DNA from: CBDCME01 sp965218865
GTDB lineage: Bacteria > Pseudomonadota > Alphaproteobacteria > JAAXGF01
Assembly: GCA_965218865.1 (NCBI GenBank)
Contig: CBDCME010000039.1
Location: forward strand, 1-42,952
DNA length: 42,952 nucleotides
Reading direction: 5' to 3'
Positions 9,829 through 19,058 of the stretch are shown here, piece after piece. A program made the translations under genes and the position numbers. The stretch's first letter is position 1. The number at the start of each line of letters is the position of its first letter. The notes under the pieces were generated by a model, which saw only the letters and a program-made list of their open reading frames with translations, was not told where the DNA came from and ran no database searches.

Positions 9829-10572
9829 TTATTGCCCGTGCTTGGCCCGGATCGCCGCCGCGCGGGTTTCCATTTCTTCCGCCTCGGCGTTGCGATCCAT
9901 TTTTCGCAAAAGCGCGGCGAAACGATCTAGGGTGATGACAACGTCCGGATGGTCCTGGCCTCCGGTTTTCTCGTAAATGGTCAGGGCGCGCCTGTAGAGC
10001 GGCTCGGCCTTCTCGCGGCGGTCCTGCGCTTCGTAGAGCGCGGCCACGCCAATGAGACCCGTGGCGTAAAGCTGATGTTCGGCTCCCAGGTTTTTCTCGA
10101 CGATCCCCAGAGAGCGCTTATACAGAGGTTCGGCCTCGCCGTAGCGGCGTTGTGTCCAGTAAAGCGCGGCCAGGTCGTAGAGGCTCTGTGCGACATCGAG
10201 ATGATCGGGGCCGAGCGCCACCTCCCGAATCGCCAGGGCACGCTGGTACAGCGACCCAACCTCTTCAATTTGGCCTTGCCGACGGTACAGGTTGGCCAGG
10301 GCGCCAAGTAACGTCGCGGTCTTGGGATCGTCGGGCCCGAACTCCTCCTCGGCGAGCGCCAGCGTCCGTTCCATGAAGGGAATGGCCGCGGCGTATTTGC
10401 CCTTTTGGTAAAGCGCCTGGGCCTGGTTGTATTGCTCCTTTAGGGTGTCGGTTTGGGCGCTCGCAAGCCCTGGCCACAAGACAGTAAGCAAAAACAGCGC
10501 CAGCCATACCGCGGACACGGCTTCCGCAATTCTTCTCACGATTTTGCGCACCTGGTCCTCCTCGCGACGCAT
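9829..10572 (-). CDS. Exported kinesin-light-chain-type TPR protein (array member 1)
   Basis: The product is 247 residues. A hydrophobic segment (AVWLALFLLTVLWPGLASA) near residues 22-40 is a signal peptide with cleavage at ASA-Q. It is followed by about four 42-residue TPR units of the LGPDHLDVAQSLYDLAALY-x-RRYGEAEPLYKRSL type. Such repeats bind peptides or proteins. It is the last of a tandem array of related genes on this strand (see 10678, 11764 and the remnant at 12477). There is no catalytic domain. The partner is unknown; a periplasmic scaffold is the plainest guess. Confidence 0.85.
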   Translation of the reverse strand: MRREEDQVRKIVRRIAEAVSAVWLALFLLTVLWPGLASAQTDTLKEQYNQAQALYQKGKYAAAIPFMERTLALAEEEFGPDDPKTATLLGALANLYRRQGQIEEVGSLYQRALAIREVALGPDHLDVAQSLYDLAALYWTQRRYGEAEPLYKRSLGIVEKNLGAEHQLYATGLIGVAALYEAQDRREKAEPLYRRALTIYEKTGGQDHPDVVITLDRFAALLRKMDRNAEAEEMETRAAAIRAKHGQ

Positions 10573-10677
10573 CTTCCGTGCCGCGCTTCCGATTGATCTT
10601 CGAAAGTGTACGGTCCAACGCTCGCGTACGCAAATAGCGGTGTTGCGCCGCGTCGGTTCAAAGGCGGCCCGTCACGG

Positions 10678-11667
10678 TTACTGTTGGGCGTACTTGGACC
10701 GGATCGCCTGTGCGCGGAATTCCATCTCTTCCGCCTCGGGTTCGCGATCCGACATTTCCTGAATCATGGTGATCATTGCACGCATTCCGGCAAGGTCCGG
10801 ATGATCCGCGCCTTTGGTTTCCTCGAAAATAGTCAGGGCGCGCTTCAACAGCGGCAAAGCCTCTCCGTACCGACGCTGTTTCATGTAGAGAACGGCCCGT
10901 TTGTAGAGAGTTTGGCCGACATCGCGATGATCGGGACCGAGGGTCTCCTCCTGGAGCGGCAGGGCCCGCTCAAGCAGCGGTTCAGCCTCACCATAGCGGC
11001 CCTGTGCCATGTGAAGGTTGGCCAGATCGTAGAGAGTCTGGCCGACAAACCGATGCTCGGGGCCAAGGATCGTCTTGAAGATCGCCAGCAAGCGCTTGTA
11101 GAGCGGCACCGCGTCTCCGTACCGGCCCTGCTTACTGTAGACTGAAGCCAGTTTGCAGAGAGTCCGGGCAACATAGGGATGATTGGGTCCGTACACCTCT
11201 TCCTGAACCGCCAGGGAACCCCTATAAGCCTGCTCAGCCTTTTCAAACCTATCTAGCAAATTATTCCACCCGGCGTCATTATGAAGCTGTAGCGCTTTGT
11301 CTTCATCGTAGGGCGCGAGCGCCCCATAGAGTTCACCAATGAAACTGGCGCCCACGGGACCGAGTAATGTCAACATGGCGAGAAGGGCAGGATCGGACAC
11401 CACCTCAAAGATCTCCGACTCGCGTTCCATGAACTCGACCGCCTCGATGCATTTGTCCAACTGGGCGGATGCATCGATCCAGTCGATTTTTTCCGTTGGG
11501 GCGCCGGATTGAGCGGCGGCTATCTTGGACGAATGAACCGGTAGGGTGAGGAGGATCAGACAAACCGCGCCGCGAGCTACCCACCTACAGCTCACGAATT
11601 CGCACATCCAATTGCCGCGGCGACGCATGTCCTCGGCCCGGTGACGTGTCGATAATTGTACGGACAA
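10678..11667 (-). CDS. Exported TPR protein with a distinct N-terminal domain (array member 2)
   Basis: This 329-residue paralogue has a signal-like hydrophobic stretch (GAVCLILLTLPVHS) and a unique ~100-residue helical region before five or so 42-residue TPR units (for example LGPEHRFVGQTLYDLANLHMAQGRYGEAEPLLERAL). The N-terminal helical region (KIDWIDASAQLDKCIEAVEFME) is absent from the other members. The start may be later than the first ATG, because the first ~20 residues are an unusual basic lead. It is separated from member 1 by about 100 bp. Confidence 0.83.
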   Translation of the reverse strand: MSVQLSTRHRAEDMRRRGNWMCEFVSCRWVARGAVCLILLTLPVHSSKIAAAQSGAPTEKIDWIDASAQLDKCIEAVEFMERESEIFEVVSDPALLAMLTLLGPVGASFIGELYGALAPYDEDKALQLHNDAGWNNLLDRFEKAEQAYRGSLAVQEEVYGPNHPYVARTLCKLASVYSKQGRYGDAVPLYKRLLAIFKTILGPEHRFVGQTLYDLANLHMAQGRYGEAEPLLERALPLQEETLGPDHRDVGQTLYKRAVLYMKQRRYGEALPLLKRALTIFEETKGADHPDLAGMRAMITMIQEMSDREPEAEEMEFRAQAIRSKYAQQ

Positions 11668-11763
11668 ACGCTTGCCCCCGCAAATGGCGGTGCTGGATCA
11701 ACGCAATGCACGGCTTGGCCGCTCTTCCGTGCAGCCGCCACGTAGTCCGCCACGCGAATGGTT

Positions 11764-12399
11764 TTATTTCGCGGGCTTGATTGGGATGACCGTCGCCCGG
11801 GATTCCAACTCTTTCGCCTCGGCGTCGCGACCGGTTTGTCGCAGAAGGTCGGCGTACTTGCCTCTTATCATCGCGACGTGCGGATGCTTGGGGCCAAGGG
11901 TTGTCTCGAAGATCGCCAGCGCGCGCTTGTAGAGTGGCTCGGCATCTCCGTGGCGGCCCAGCGCTCTGTACAGCTCGGCCAGGTTGTTGAGGCTGGTGGC
12001 GACGGAAGGATGATCGGGGCCAAGGGTTTTCTCCTTGATCGCCAGCCAGCGCTTCATGAGCGGCTCGGCCTCGTCATAGCGGCGCTGCGACATGTACAGG
12101 ACGGCCAGATCATTGAGCAATTTTAGGATTGCCGGAGCGTCGGGCTCGAATTCCTTCTCGCCAAGCTCCAGCGCGCGTTCGGCGTAGGGAATGGCCTCGG
12201 CGTATTTGCCCTCTTCCATAAGGTTCTGGGCCCGGTGGTATTCCTTCATCAGGGCTTCGGACTGGGCCGCGACAAGTCCTGGCCACAAAACAGTCAGCAC
12301 AAACAGCGCCAGCCAAACCGCGCGCCCAGCTCCCGCAATGATTCTCACGAATTCCCGCACCTGATCCTCCCCGCGACTCTTCCGCGCGCGGTTCCCCAT
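11764..12399 (-). CDS. Exported TPR protein (array member 3)
   Basis: At 211 residues this is the shortest intact member. Its signal segment AVWLALFVLTVLWPGLVAAQ is nearly the same as that of member 1, which shows recent duplication. Three 42-residue TPR units follow (LGPDHPSVATSLNNLAELYRALGRHGDAEPLYKRAL is the clearest). It is encoded on the same strand as the decaheme cytochrome gene upstream of it, separated by the truncated fourth copy and the intron scrap. Confidence 0.85.
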   Translation of the reverse strand: MGNRARKSRGEDQVREFVRIIAGAGRAVWLALFVLTVLWPGLVAAQSEALMKEYHRAQNLMEEGKYAEAIPYAERALELGEKEFEPDAPAILKLLNDLAVLYMSQRRYDEAEPLMKRWLAIKEKTLGPDHPSVATSLNNLAELYRALGRHGDAEPLYKRALAIFETTLGPKHPHVAMIRGKYADLLRQTGRDAEAKELESRATVIPIKPAK

Positions 12400-12476
12400 C
12401 GATTTAGTGTACGGCCCTTAACGTGCCCACGCAAATAGTGGTGTCGCATCAACGCAATGCATTGCTGCCGCGCCCT

Positions 12477-12712
12477 TCAGTGAAACCGCCGTGGGCGCGC
12501 GGGTGTCACGGATTCTCCTAGCCCTCGCTTGGCCCGGATCGCCGCCAGGCGTGATCCCATCTCTTTCGCCTCGGTTGCGCGACTCGTTTTTCGCAAAAGG
12601 GTAGCGAATTCTTCGAGCGTCGCTCCAACGTGCGGACGATTTGGGCTTAGAGTTTTCTCGTAAATTGTCAGGGCGCGCTTGTCCAGTGGTTCGGCCTCCG
12701 CGTGGCGGTCCT
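12477..12712 (-). pseudogene. Truncated fourth TPR paralogue
   Basis: Only the last TPR unit and tail remain (EPLDKRALTIYEKTLSPNRP, then EEFATLLRKTSRATEAKEM and AAIRAKRG), matching the C-terminus of the intact neighbours. Similarity stops abruptly near 12712, where the sequence becomes a group II intron-like fragment on the other strand. The N-terminus and signal peptide are gone. Confidence 0.75.
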
Positions 12713-12900
12713 GTACTACCGGCCGATATCGGTGAAAGCGTGATGCCTTGTCCGAGCGCCGGATGCGGGAAATCCGCACGTCCGGTGCGACGAGCGGCGA
12801 CTGGAAGGAGCCATGGCGTGGACCGAGGCACCGGCGAAAGCCGCCGGACCACGGCCACTCCCCACCGCCACCACCGACGACACGGGCTCGCCAGGACAGT
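12713..12900 (+). ncRNA. 3' fragment of a group II intron (domain V)
   Basis: Bases 12754-12788 fold as a group II domain V. The 5' strand contains GAGC with the catalytic AGC triad. The lower stem GCGCCGGA pairs with TCCGGTGC, a two-base CG bulge follows, and the upper stem TGCGG / CCGCA is capped by a GAAA-type loop. The sequence on either side resembles that normally found between an intron-encoded reverse transcriptase and the 3' splice site, but no reverse transcriptase codons remain. It abuts the truncated TPR gene, so a truncated or rearranged intron insertion is the likely cause of that truncation. Confidence 0.6.
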
Positions 12901-13279
12901 TAACCCTTGACAGTGTAAATCGCTTGGTCATTGCCGCGGCAGGGCGGCCCGTTCACGGGGGTGCAGCCGATTGAGATCGTCAATCTCCGCGTCCCCGCTC
13001 GGCGACAGGCGTTCCGTCGTTCGTTCCCAGCGGTGCAGGACCCCCTTAAACCGGCGGACACCTTGTGGCCCCCAAAGGATGCCACCACGGCGCTCGCGAC
13101 GGGGCACTGCGCGCCAATGATTGAATTTCCGATCGGACACTTCTCTATTCTTGTGCCGTTTCACGTGGGCTATCCGTTGGTCCGGCTCAACGATGGCCGT
13201 TCGCCCGGAAACACGGCCGTGGCTGATCGGGCGATCAGGTTGGCCGGCCCGGTTCTCGGCAAGAGCAGGTCGTTCGTGG
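12901..13279. other. Intergenic stretch without a supported gene
   Basis: Open frames exist on both strands, but none has a recognisable domain, a convincing ribosome-binding site or family-like composition. This is the region after the stop codon of the decaheme cytochrome gene and before the TPR array. Confidence 0.4.
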
Positions 13280-14933
13280 CTAATCGGGGCGAGCATGCTC
13301 GTCGGGGAGTTCCTTGTCCTCTCCATTGTTGTGGCGCGCCAGCAACTCGACCGTCGGACCGACGGCCGGAGCGAACTCGCCGAGGTGGTAGTTGTGACAG
13401 GTCAGGCAGCTGTCGGGGGCCTTGCCGGCGCGGTGACAACGGGCGCAAACGCCTTGTTCCAACGGCTTAAAATTGCTTTCGAATTCGGTCGGGTCCCGGT
13501 CCTTGAAACCCCCCGCGTATTTCGCCGCCGGCTTCAGATTGTGGCAGGTCATACAGCCCTTCTCGCCGAGCAGACTGAAGTGGGGAACGTGAAAGTAGCG
13601 GGTGAAGGAATGGCTATGGGGCTGGGGACGCATGCCGCGCCAGTTGACGACGAATCCCGTGTCTTGGACGCTGTCGACGTAGTGGCATTTCACGCACATC
13701 CCAGGGCCTTTCTCGCCCGCTAGTCTCTCGAAGATCTGCTTCGCCCAACCCTCCGACCCCGCCGTCGGCGCGGTCAAATCCAGCCAGCCGCGGACGAAAC
13801 CGTCGGCGTGCGTGACCGGACGGTAACGAAGGGTGAAGGTGTTGTCGTCTCGATACCAGCCGCCCGCCGCGGCCCATTTCCGCTCGCCCGCGATTTCGAC
13901 CTTGATCACGGTTTCGGCTGATGGGTGTTCGTCTGTGTCCTCGTCATTTTCTTCTTCGTCGTCCGTAATATCGATGTCTTCATCATCACCAAAATCGATC
14001 TCTTCGTCGTCGCCGATATCGATCTCTTCGTTGTCGCCAATACCGATGTCGTGGTTCGATTTTTCGCCCTCGGACGCCGTTTCTTGGTCGCGCGCAGGCG
14101 GCAAAATTTTGCATTCGACGTCGCGTTGGCACGGAACCTCGCTCATCAGAGCCGGAAACCAATTCCTCTGTGCAACCTCGACCAGGCCGCTCGGCAACAG
14201 ACCGGTCAGTCGTGCCACCTCGACCGTCGTCAGCTCCCGTTCGAAGGCTTGTTTCAAGCGTGTTTTGAGCTCCGTTAAACCGCGTGTACGCAGATCGAAC
14301 AGCAACCCCTTGACGCTCCAAGCCAGTTTTTCGACGGCCGCTATCTGGTTCTCGTCGGCGCCGTGGAATTTCTTCAAACTGAGTTCCTTCAATTTGAGAT
14401 TCTCGAGAATTGACTTCGCATTCTTATAGTTTTCGTCGCTTGAGAGCAGCAGATCCATGAACGGGGTAATCCGACCCGCCGCATGCTTGGGCCACTCGCC
14501 TATCGCGGCCCCACGGTCCCACAGCATAACCAAATCCAATCTCGGAACGCCGATCACCGCGATGGCATAGTTGTCGCTCCGCCCGTCGCCTTCGACCTGG
14601 CCACCGTGGCAGGCGACGCAAACGGTCTCGAACGGCTTCACCAGCATAAGCTGGCCGGCTCGATCGAGTTCGTGGCAGTCCCAGCATGGCCCGGGCGCGT
14701 GATCACTGAGCTTCTCGTCCCGAAAATGCTTATCCATGTGACTGATATGGTCGAACTGGATGCGGGTACGGCGCAAATAGGGATATTTGGCATACTGCGG
14801 ATGGCCCTCGGAGAAGCTCATGAACTGAGCCTTGTGGCAGGTCACGCAGCGTTCGTTGGAGATGGCCGTGAGATCGAAATCGGCCCCGCGATGCTCCCGG
14901 TGACAGGTTCCGCAGACGAAGGAACGGTCTCCC

Positions 14934-14955
14934 TCGCTCGGGGGTCCGAAGAAAG
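14934..14955. repeat. Left copy of a 22-24 bp direct repeat flanking IS256 copy 2
   Basis: These bases are identical to 16418-16439 on the other side of the element; two further C residues may extend the repeat. The encoded residues are FFGPPSE on both sides, so it is a true duplication of the target gene. It is much longer than the usual 8-9 bp for IS256 elements. Confidence 0.9.
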
Positions 14956-16417
14956 GGCGATGTCCCATGCTCTGTTGAAAAAGGCGAGGCAGGCATGGTT
15001 GGGCTTCGAGGCCAGGCGGCCTCTTTGATGGTTTCAATGGCGCTTTTCGCTTTTGCCTTTTTCACGTGATCCTCGAGGGCAGCTCTGAGGATGGGGAGTT
15101 GCCGGTAGGCCTTGAGGCGACGGAGGTCTTTTGGGCTTCCAGGAGGCCGGCGGCGGTCCATCGCAAGGCCATCTCGGCGTTGCGCCAGCGCTTGACATTG
15201 TGCTGCACCATCCTGACCGTTCCCAAGGCATTCTCGATGGCGTTGGTGCAGGCCAAGGAGCGCCTGAGCTTGGGCGGCAGGCCCAAGCGGATCACGGTGA
15301 GGATCTCATCCAGGCCCTCCAGGATGGAAGCCGAAACGCCGGGGGCCTCGGTCTCCAGGCGGCGCGCCAGGTTCTTCATGAGGCGTTCGGCTTTCTCGGC
15401 ATCGTCTTGGTCCCAGGCTTGCCTGAGCGCCTTCTTGACGCCGGCATGAAGGCTTTCGTCGAGGCGCTCGATGATGTTGCGGCCCTTGTGGACCTGGCAG
15501 CGCTGGAGGGCGGCCACCGGCCCGAAGGTCCGCTTGATCGCCTTGGAGAGCGCCTTGGCGCCGTCGACGATGAAGAGCCGGGGCACTTCCGGGTCGAGGC
15601 CGCGGGCGGTCAGGTTGTCGAGCAGCGCCTGCACCGTGGCGGCATTCTCCGTGGCACCTTCGGCCAGGCCTAGAACATGCTTCTCGCCCGCGCCGTCGAT
15701 GCCAATAGCTGCCAGCAACACGTGATCGCCGACGTGCAGCCCGTCGATCTGGATGACCAGGAGATCGAGATCCGAAAGGTCGCTGGCCAGGAAGGCCTTC
15801 AGCTTCTTGCGCGTCATGGCCACGAAGCGCCGCGAGACCGCGGACTTCGAGGTCGCATCGCCCGCGCGTGCCGGCAAGTCGCCGCTGGCCTCGCCGGGCA
15901 GGCGCACGGCGCCCGCGTACTTGCGGGTCGAAACCGTAAGCAGCATGATGTTCATCGCCCAGGACTGCAAAAGCGCCGGGTCCGAGAGCAACTCCCAGCT
16001 CGGCAAGCTCATCTCCTTGCCCGCAAGATCGCGCACCCGCGGGCGCGTCAGCTTCACCTTGCCCCCGTGATAGGCAATCTCGCTCTGGGTTGTCCCCCAG
16101 CGATGGCCCTGCCGCTCGGCCGTGCGGGCGTGGCGCGCTCCGCAGAGCACCTCGCTATCCTCGTCCAGAATCTCGCCCAGGGTCTCCACCCCGGCCAACA
16201 GGCAAAAGCGATCCACGCTCATGCGCAGATCATCAAAAGCCTCCGGCAAGGCCGGCGGCAACAGCGGAAGCGGGATCTCCAACAGTTTCGAAAGGCGGCT
16301 GTTCCGTGTAGTCTTGGTCATGGCGTCGTTCTCCTTGATGGATTCAACACCCAGAGCCTAACGGTTCCAGGCGAATGACGCCTACCTCACTTTTTCAACA
16401 TCAGCCGGGACATTGCC
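14956..16417 (-). mobile_element. IS256-family insertion sequence, copy 2
   Basis: The element is 1462 bp, with the same terminal inverted repeats as copy 1 (GGCGATGTCCC ... GGGACATTGCC) and nearly identical throughout. It lies in the decaheme cytochrome gene in the antisense-of-window orientation, and both flanks belong to that gene. This copy therefore did not take part in the inversion that exchanged the flanks of copies 1 and 3. Confidence 0.93.
15062..16321 (-). CDS. IS256-family transposase, copy 2
   Basis: This 419-residue transposase has all catalytic motifs intact and differs from copy 1 at only a few positions (for example GEILDED instead of GEMLDED, and TFGPVAAL instead of TFRPVAAL). 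The same premature C-terminus after LEAQKTS is present. Confidence 0.93.
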   Translation of the reverse strand: MTKTTRNSRLSKLLEIPLPLLPPALPEAFDDLRMSVDRFCLLAGVETLGEILDEDSEVLCGARHARTAERQGHRWGTTQSEIAYHGGKVKLTRPRVRDLAGKEMSLPSWELLSDPALLQSWAMNIMLLTVSTRKYAGAVRLPGEASGDLPARAGDATSKSAVSRRFVAMTRKKLKAFLASDLSDLDLLVIQIDGLHVGDHVLLAAIGIDGAGEKHVLGLAEGATENAATVQALLDNLTARGLDPEVPRLFIVDGAKALSKAIKRTFGPVAALQRCQVHKGRNIIERLDESLHAGVKKALRQAWDQDDAEKAERLMKNLARRLETEAPGVSASILEGLDEILTVIRLGLPPKLRRSLACTNAIENALGTVRMVQHNVKRWRNAEMALRWTAAGLLEAQKTSVASRPTGNSPSSELPSRIT

Positions 16418-16439
16418 TCGCTCGGGGGTCCGAAGAAAG
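16418..16439. repeat. Right copy of the 22-24 bp direct repeat flanking IS256 copy 2
   Basis: Partner of 14934-14955. It joins directly to the upstream codons of the decaheme cytochrome gene. Confidence 0.9.
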
Positions 16440-17536
16440 CACGGGCGACGTGCACGGAAAACGAACCGGATGGGTTGGAGGCCAATGCCGCCATCTCGGT
16501 GTGGGACGCCAGCTCCTTGGGCGAAACGCTGTGCGGGCTCAAAGCGTCCTCGCCGAGTTGGTGGCATTTCAGGCACCGTCGACTGTCCTCCTCCACCATC
16601 GACCCGGCGCCAGCCCGATGCCCCCCCTTCGAACGCGCGGTGGCAAATCTCACAGCTCGACAGCTCGGCGTGCTGCGAGGTCAGGCGTCCGGGATCGACG
16701 AAAAACTTGCCGCCGCCCGCGGCGGTCAACACGAGAACGAGGCCGATCGTGATCGAGAACACCCATTTTGTCGCCGCGCTCCGTTTGGCGCGCCAACTCC
16801 AGACCGGCCGGCATTTCACGATCTCCCGGCAGCAAGTACCGTCCGGCAAAGGTCCTTCCTTGCAAAAACCTCCGGCGAACTCCGAGCGGGTACATCGCCA
16901 GCGCGATTCGTCGAACTGAGGCTTGCATTCGTAGGTGGCTCTGCAGTTTCCTCGTTTGTCCGGGCCGATCCGGCAGGGTCCTCTCGCCCCGAGGCGGCCG
17001 CATACCCATTTCTGGGTCGGGCGAAGGTAATGACTTTCGCGAAACGAAAATTGCTGAACCGGCGCCACCATCACACGCCGCCGGTGAACGCGTAGACCAG
17101 CACCAGATGGACCACGGCCAAGACGATCATTCCATAGGTAAGCGGAACGTGGACGAACAGCCAGCCCTTCAGGGTTGCCTGCAGTGCGTAGTGATAATCG
17201 AGATCGTCCTTCTTTTCGATCAGCTCACGCAGCTTCTTGGCAAACTCCCGCTCCTTGTCGTTCAAGTAACGGTCCATCTTCTTGATTTCGTTGATCATGT
17301 TGAAAAGGCCCCGGCGCGAGCCCCGGAATTGGCGTATCAGATTTCGGGGTCCGCCAAAGAACGGGGCCAGGTGGTCGGCATAATAGTCGGCGATCGTGGA
17401 GGAGCCGGTCTCCATCGCGCACTTCAAGGCCAATTCCTCGGCCTCGCCGCGCAATACAGCGATGAAAACGGGGATCCGTTCGAAGATGACTTCCTCGCCG
17501 CGCTGAGTCAGCCGTTTCGCAAGCCGTCGACTAATA

Positions 17537-18700
17537 CCAACCGCCCCAGAGTTTGACTCGCGCAAAGGTTTACACGCTAGGTTTTGTGTGATTCAAGGTT
17601 GTTGGCAACAAGGGAGTGTGTTCAATGCCAACGATTCCTTTGCGAAACGACTTTGATGCTGAAAGAGTCCGTGTTCTTGCGGCACGGAGCGATGATGGGA
17701 ACCAGGCGCGACGGCTTTTGTCGATGGCGGCCATCTACGATGGGATGGATCGAGCGTGCGCGGCGGGTATTGGCGGCATGGATCGGCAGACGTTGCGGGA
17801 CTGGGTTCACCGGTTCAACGCGGGAGGTCCGGCCGGTCTGATCGACCGCAAGCCGAACGGGGCGTTGCGTCGGTTGACGCCGTCGCAAATGGCGGCGCTT
17901 TCGCGGGCTATCGAGGCCGGTCCCGATCCCGAACGGGATGGGGTCGTGCGCTGGCGCTGCATCGATCTCAAGCAACTGATCCGAACGCGCTTCGGCGTGG
18001 ACTATCACGAGCGGAGCGTCGGCAAGCTGCTGGCCGCGCTCGGGTTCTCGCATATTTCCGCGCGCCCGCGCCACGTCGGCCAGGATGCGCGGGCACAGGA
18101 GGAATTTAAAAAAAGTTTTCCCGAACACTTGGCGAAAATCGTAGCGGCACAGCCACCGGACACGCCCATCGAGGTTTGGTTTCAAGATGAAATGCGCGTC
18201 GGCCAGAAGAACAGCCTGGTGCGCCAGTGGGCCCCAAAGGGATCGCGCCCGCGCCAGGTCAAGGACCTACGGACCTCTTCGGCGTATCTCTTCGGCGCCA
18301 TCTGCCCCGAGCGCGGTGAGGGCGCGGCGCTGGTCATGCCGCGCGCCAATACTGAAGCCATGGACCTGCATCTCGAGGAAATCAGCCGGGCCGTTGCCCC
18401 AAACGCCCATGCCGTCGTGCTGCTCGACCAAGCCGCATGGCACACCACTGCCAAACTCGGCATCCCGGAGAACATCTCCCTCGTGCCTTTGCCACCCAAG
18501 TCCCCGGAGCTCAATCCCGCCGAAAATGTCGGGCAATACCTCCGCCAGAACTGGCTCTCCAATCGTGTCTTCGACTCCTATGAAGCCATCGTCGAGGCCT
18601 CTTGCCAAGCCTGGAACAACCTGACCGACCAACCTTGGAAGATCATGTCCATCGGCCTCAGAGCGTGGGATCGCACAAGTCAATGTTAAGGGCGGTTGGT
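17537..18700 (+). mobile_element. IS630-family insertion sequence in the cytochrome b gene
   Basis: The ends CCAACCGCCC and GGGCGGTTGG form perfect inverted repeats, bordered by TA on each side (17535-17536 and 18701-18702), the usual IS630 target. Including the TA, the next three bases outside (TAA at 17532 and at 18703) also match. Depending on how the ends are defined, the duplication is TA or TAA. Confidence 0.9.
17625..18689 (+). CDS. IS630-family transposase
   Basis: The product is about 354 residues: an N-terminal helix-turn-helix (MDRQTLRDWVHRFNAGGPAG) followed by a DDE domain with Asp in WFQDEMRVG, Asp in AVVLLDQAAWH and Glu in PPKSPELNPAENV. ATG 17625 is preferred to GTG 17616 because related proteins begin at about this point. 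The frame is intact. Confidence 0.92.
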   Translation: MPTIPLRNDFDAERVRVLAARSDDGNQARRLLSMAAIYDGMDRACAAGIGGMDRQTLRDWVHRFNAGGPAGLIDRKPNGALRRLTPSQMAALSRAIEAGPDPERDGVVRWRCIDLKQLIRTRFGVDYHERSVGKLLAALGFSHISARPRHVGQDARAQEEFKKSFPEHLAKIVAAQPPDTPIEVWFQDEMRVGQKNSLVRQWAPKGSRPRQVKDLRTSSAYLFGAICPERGEGAALVMPRANTEAMDLHLEEISRAVAPNAHAVVLLDQAAWHTTAKLGIPENISLVPLPPKSPELNPAENVGQYLRQNWLSNRVFDSYEAIVEASCQAWNNLTDQPWKIMSIGLRAWDRTSQC

Positions 18701-19058
18701 ATAAGGTAAAGCCCAATGACGCCGCTTGCGGCCACGGCGATGAAGAAAGTCGCCAGCAGACCCTCCAGCCATCCGTTCGGGATGCGCGGGATCACATGAA
18801 GCGGGAACAAAATGATCGTGGTCAGACCAAGATAGATGTGAAACTGAAGCCAGGTCGCGGCGGTCCCGATGGGCAGCATGATGATCTTGGTACGAGCGTT
18901 GTAGCCCGCCAGCAACAGCACCGAGCCGAGCAGAAGCCAGCCGGACAAAAACTGTTCGTGGTACAACGCCATCCCGTAGGCCTGATGAGCTAACAGCAAA
19001 GCCGCCGTGGTCACGATGACGATCGAGACATTCCGCAAGCGACGCGAGACGAACGTCA

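Larger units (their letters stand above)
13280..17071 (-). pseudogene. Membrane-anchored decaheme c-type cytochrome with a Cys-rich cytoplasmic head, split by IS256 copy 2
   Basis: The start ATG at 17071 overlaps the TGA of the cytochrome b gene (TGATG), so the two are translationally coupled. The N-terminal ~90 residues hold at least nine cysteines in two related units (GPCRIGP and FCKEGPLPDGTCC), followed by one membrane helix (WVFSITIGLVLVLTAAGG). Heme motifs CEICH and CLKCH come before the insertion; CGTCH, CVTCH, CWDCH, CVACH, CVKCH, CMTCH, CARCH and CLTCH come after it, ten in all. An acidic linker, IDIGDDEEIDFGDDEDIDI, separates the first six from the last four. A C7 run at 16621-16627 has one base too many. 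Removing the IS and one flanking repeat restores AFFGPPSEGDRSF in frame. It should carry electrons across the periplasm from an inner-membrane anchor. Confidence 0.88.

Noticed and set aside
12928..13326. Minus-strand frame of 132 codons before the TPR array
   Set aside because: Arg/Glu-rich without any family pattern; overlaps the decaheme gene's end and has no start signal.
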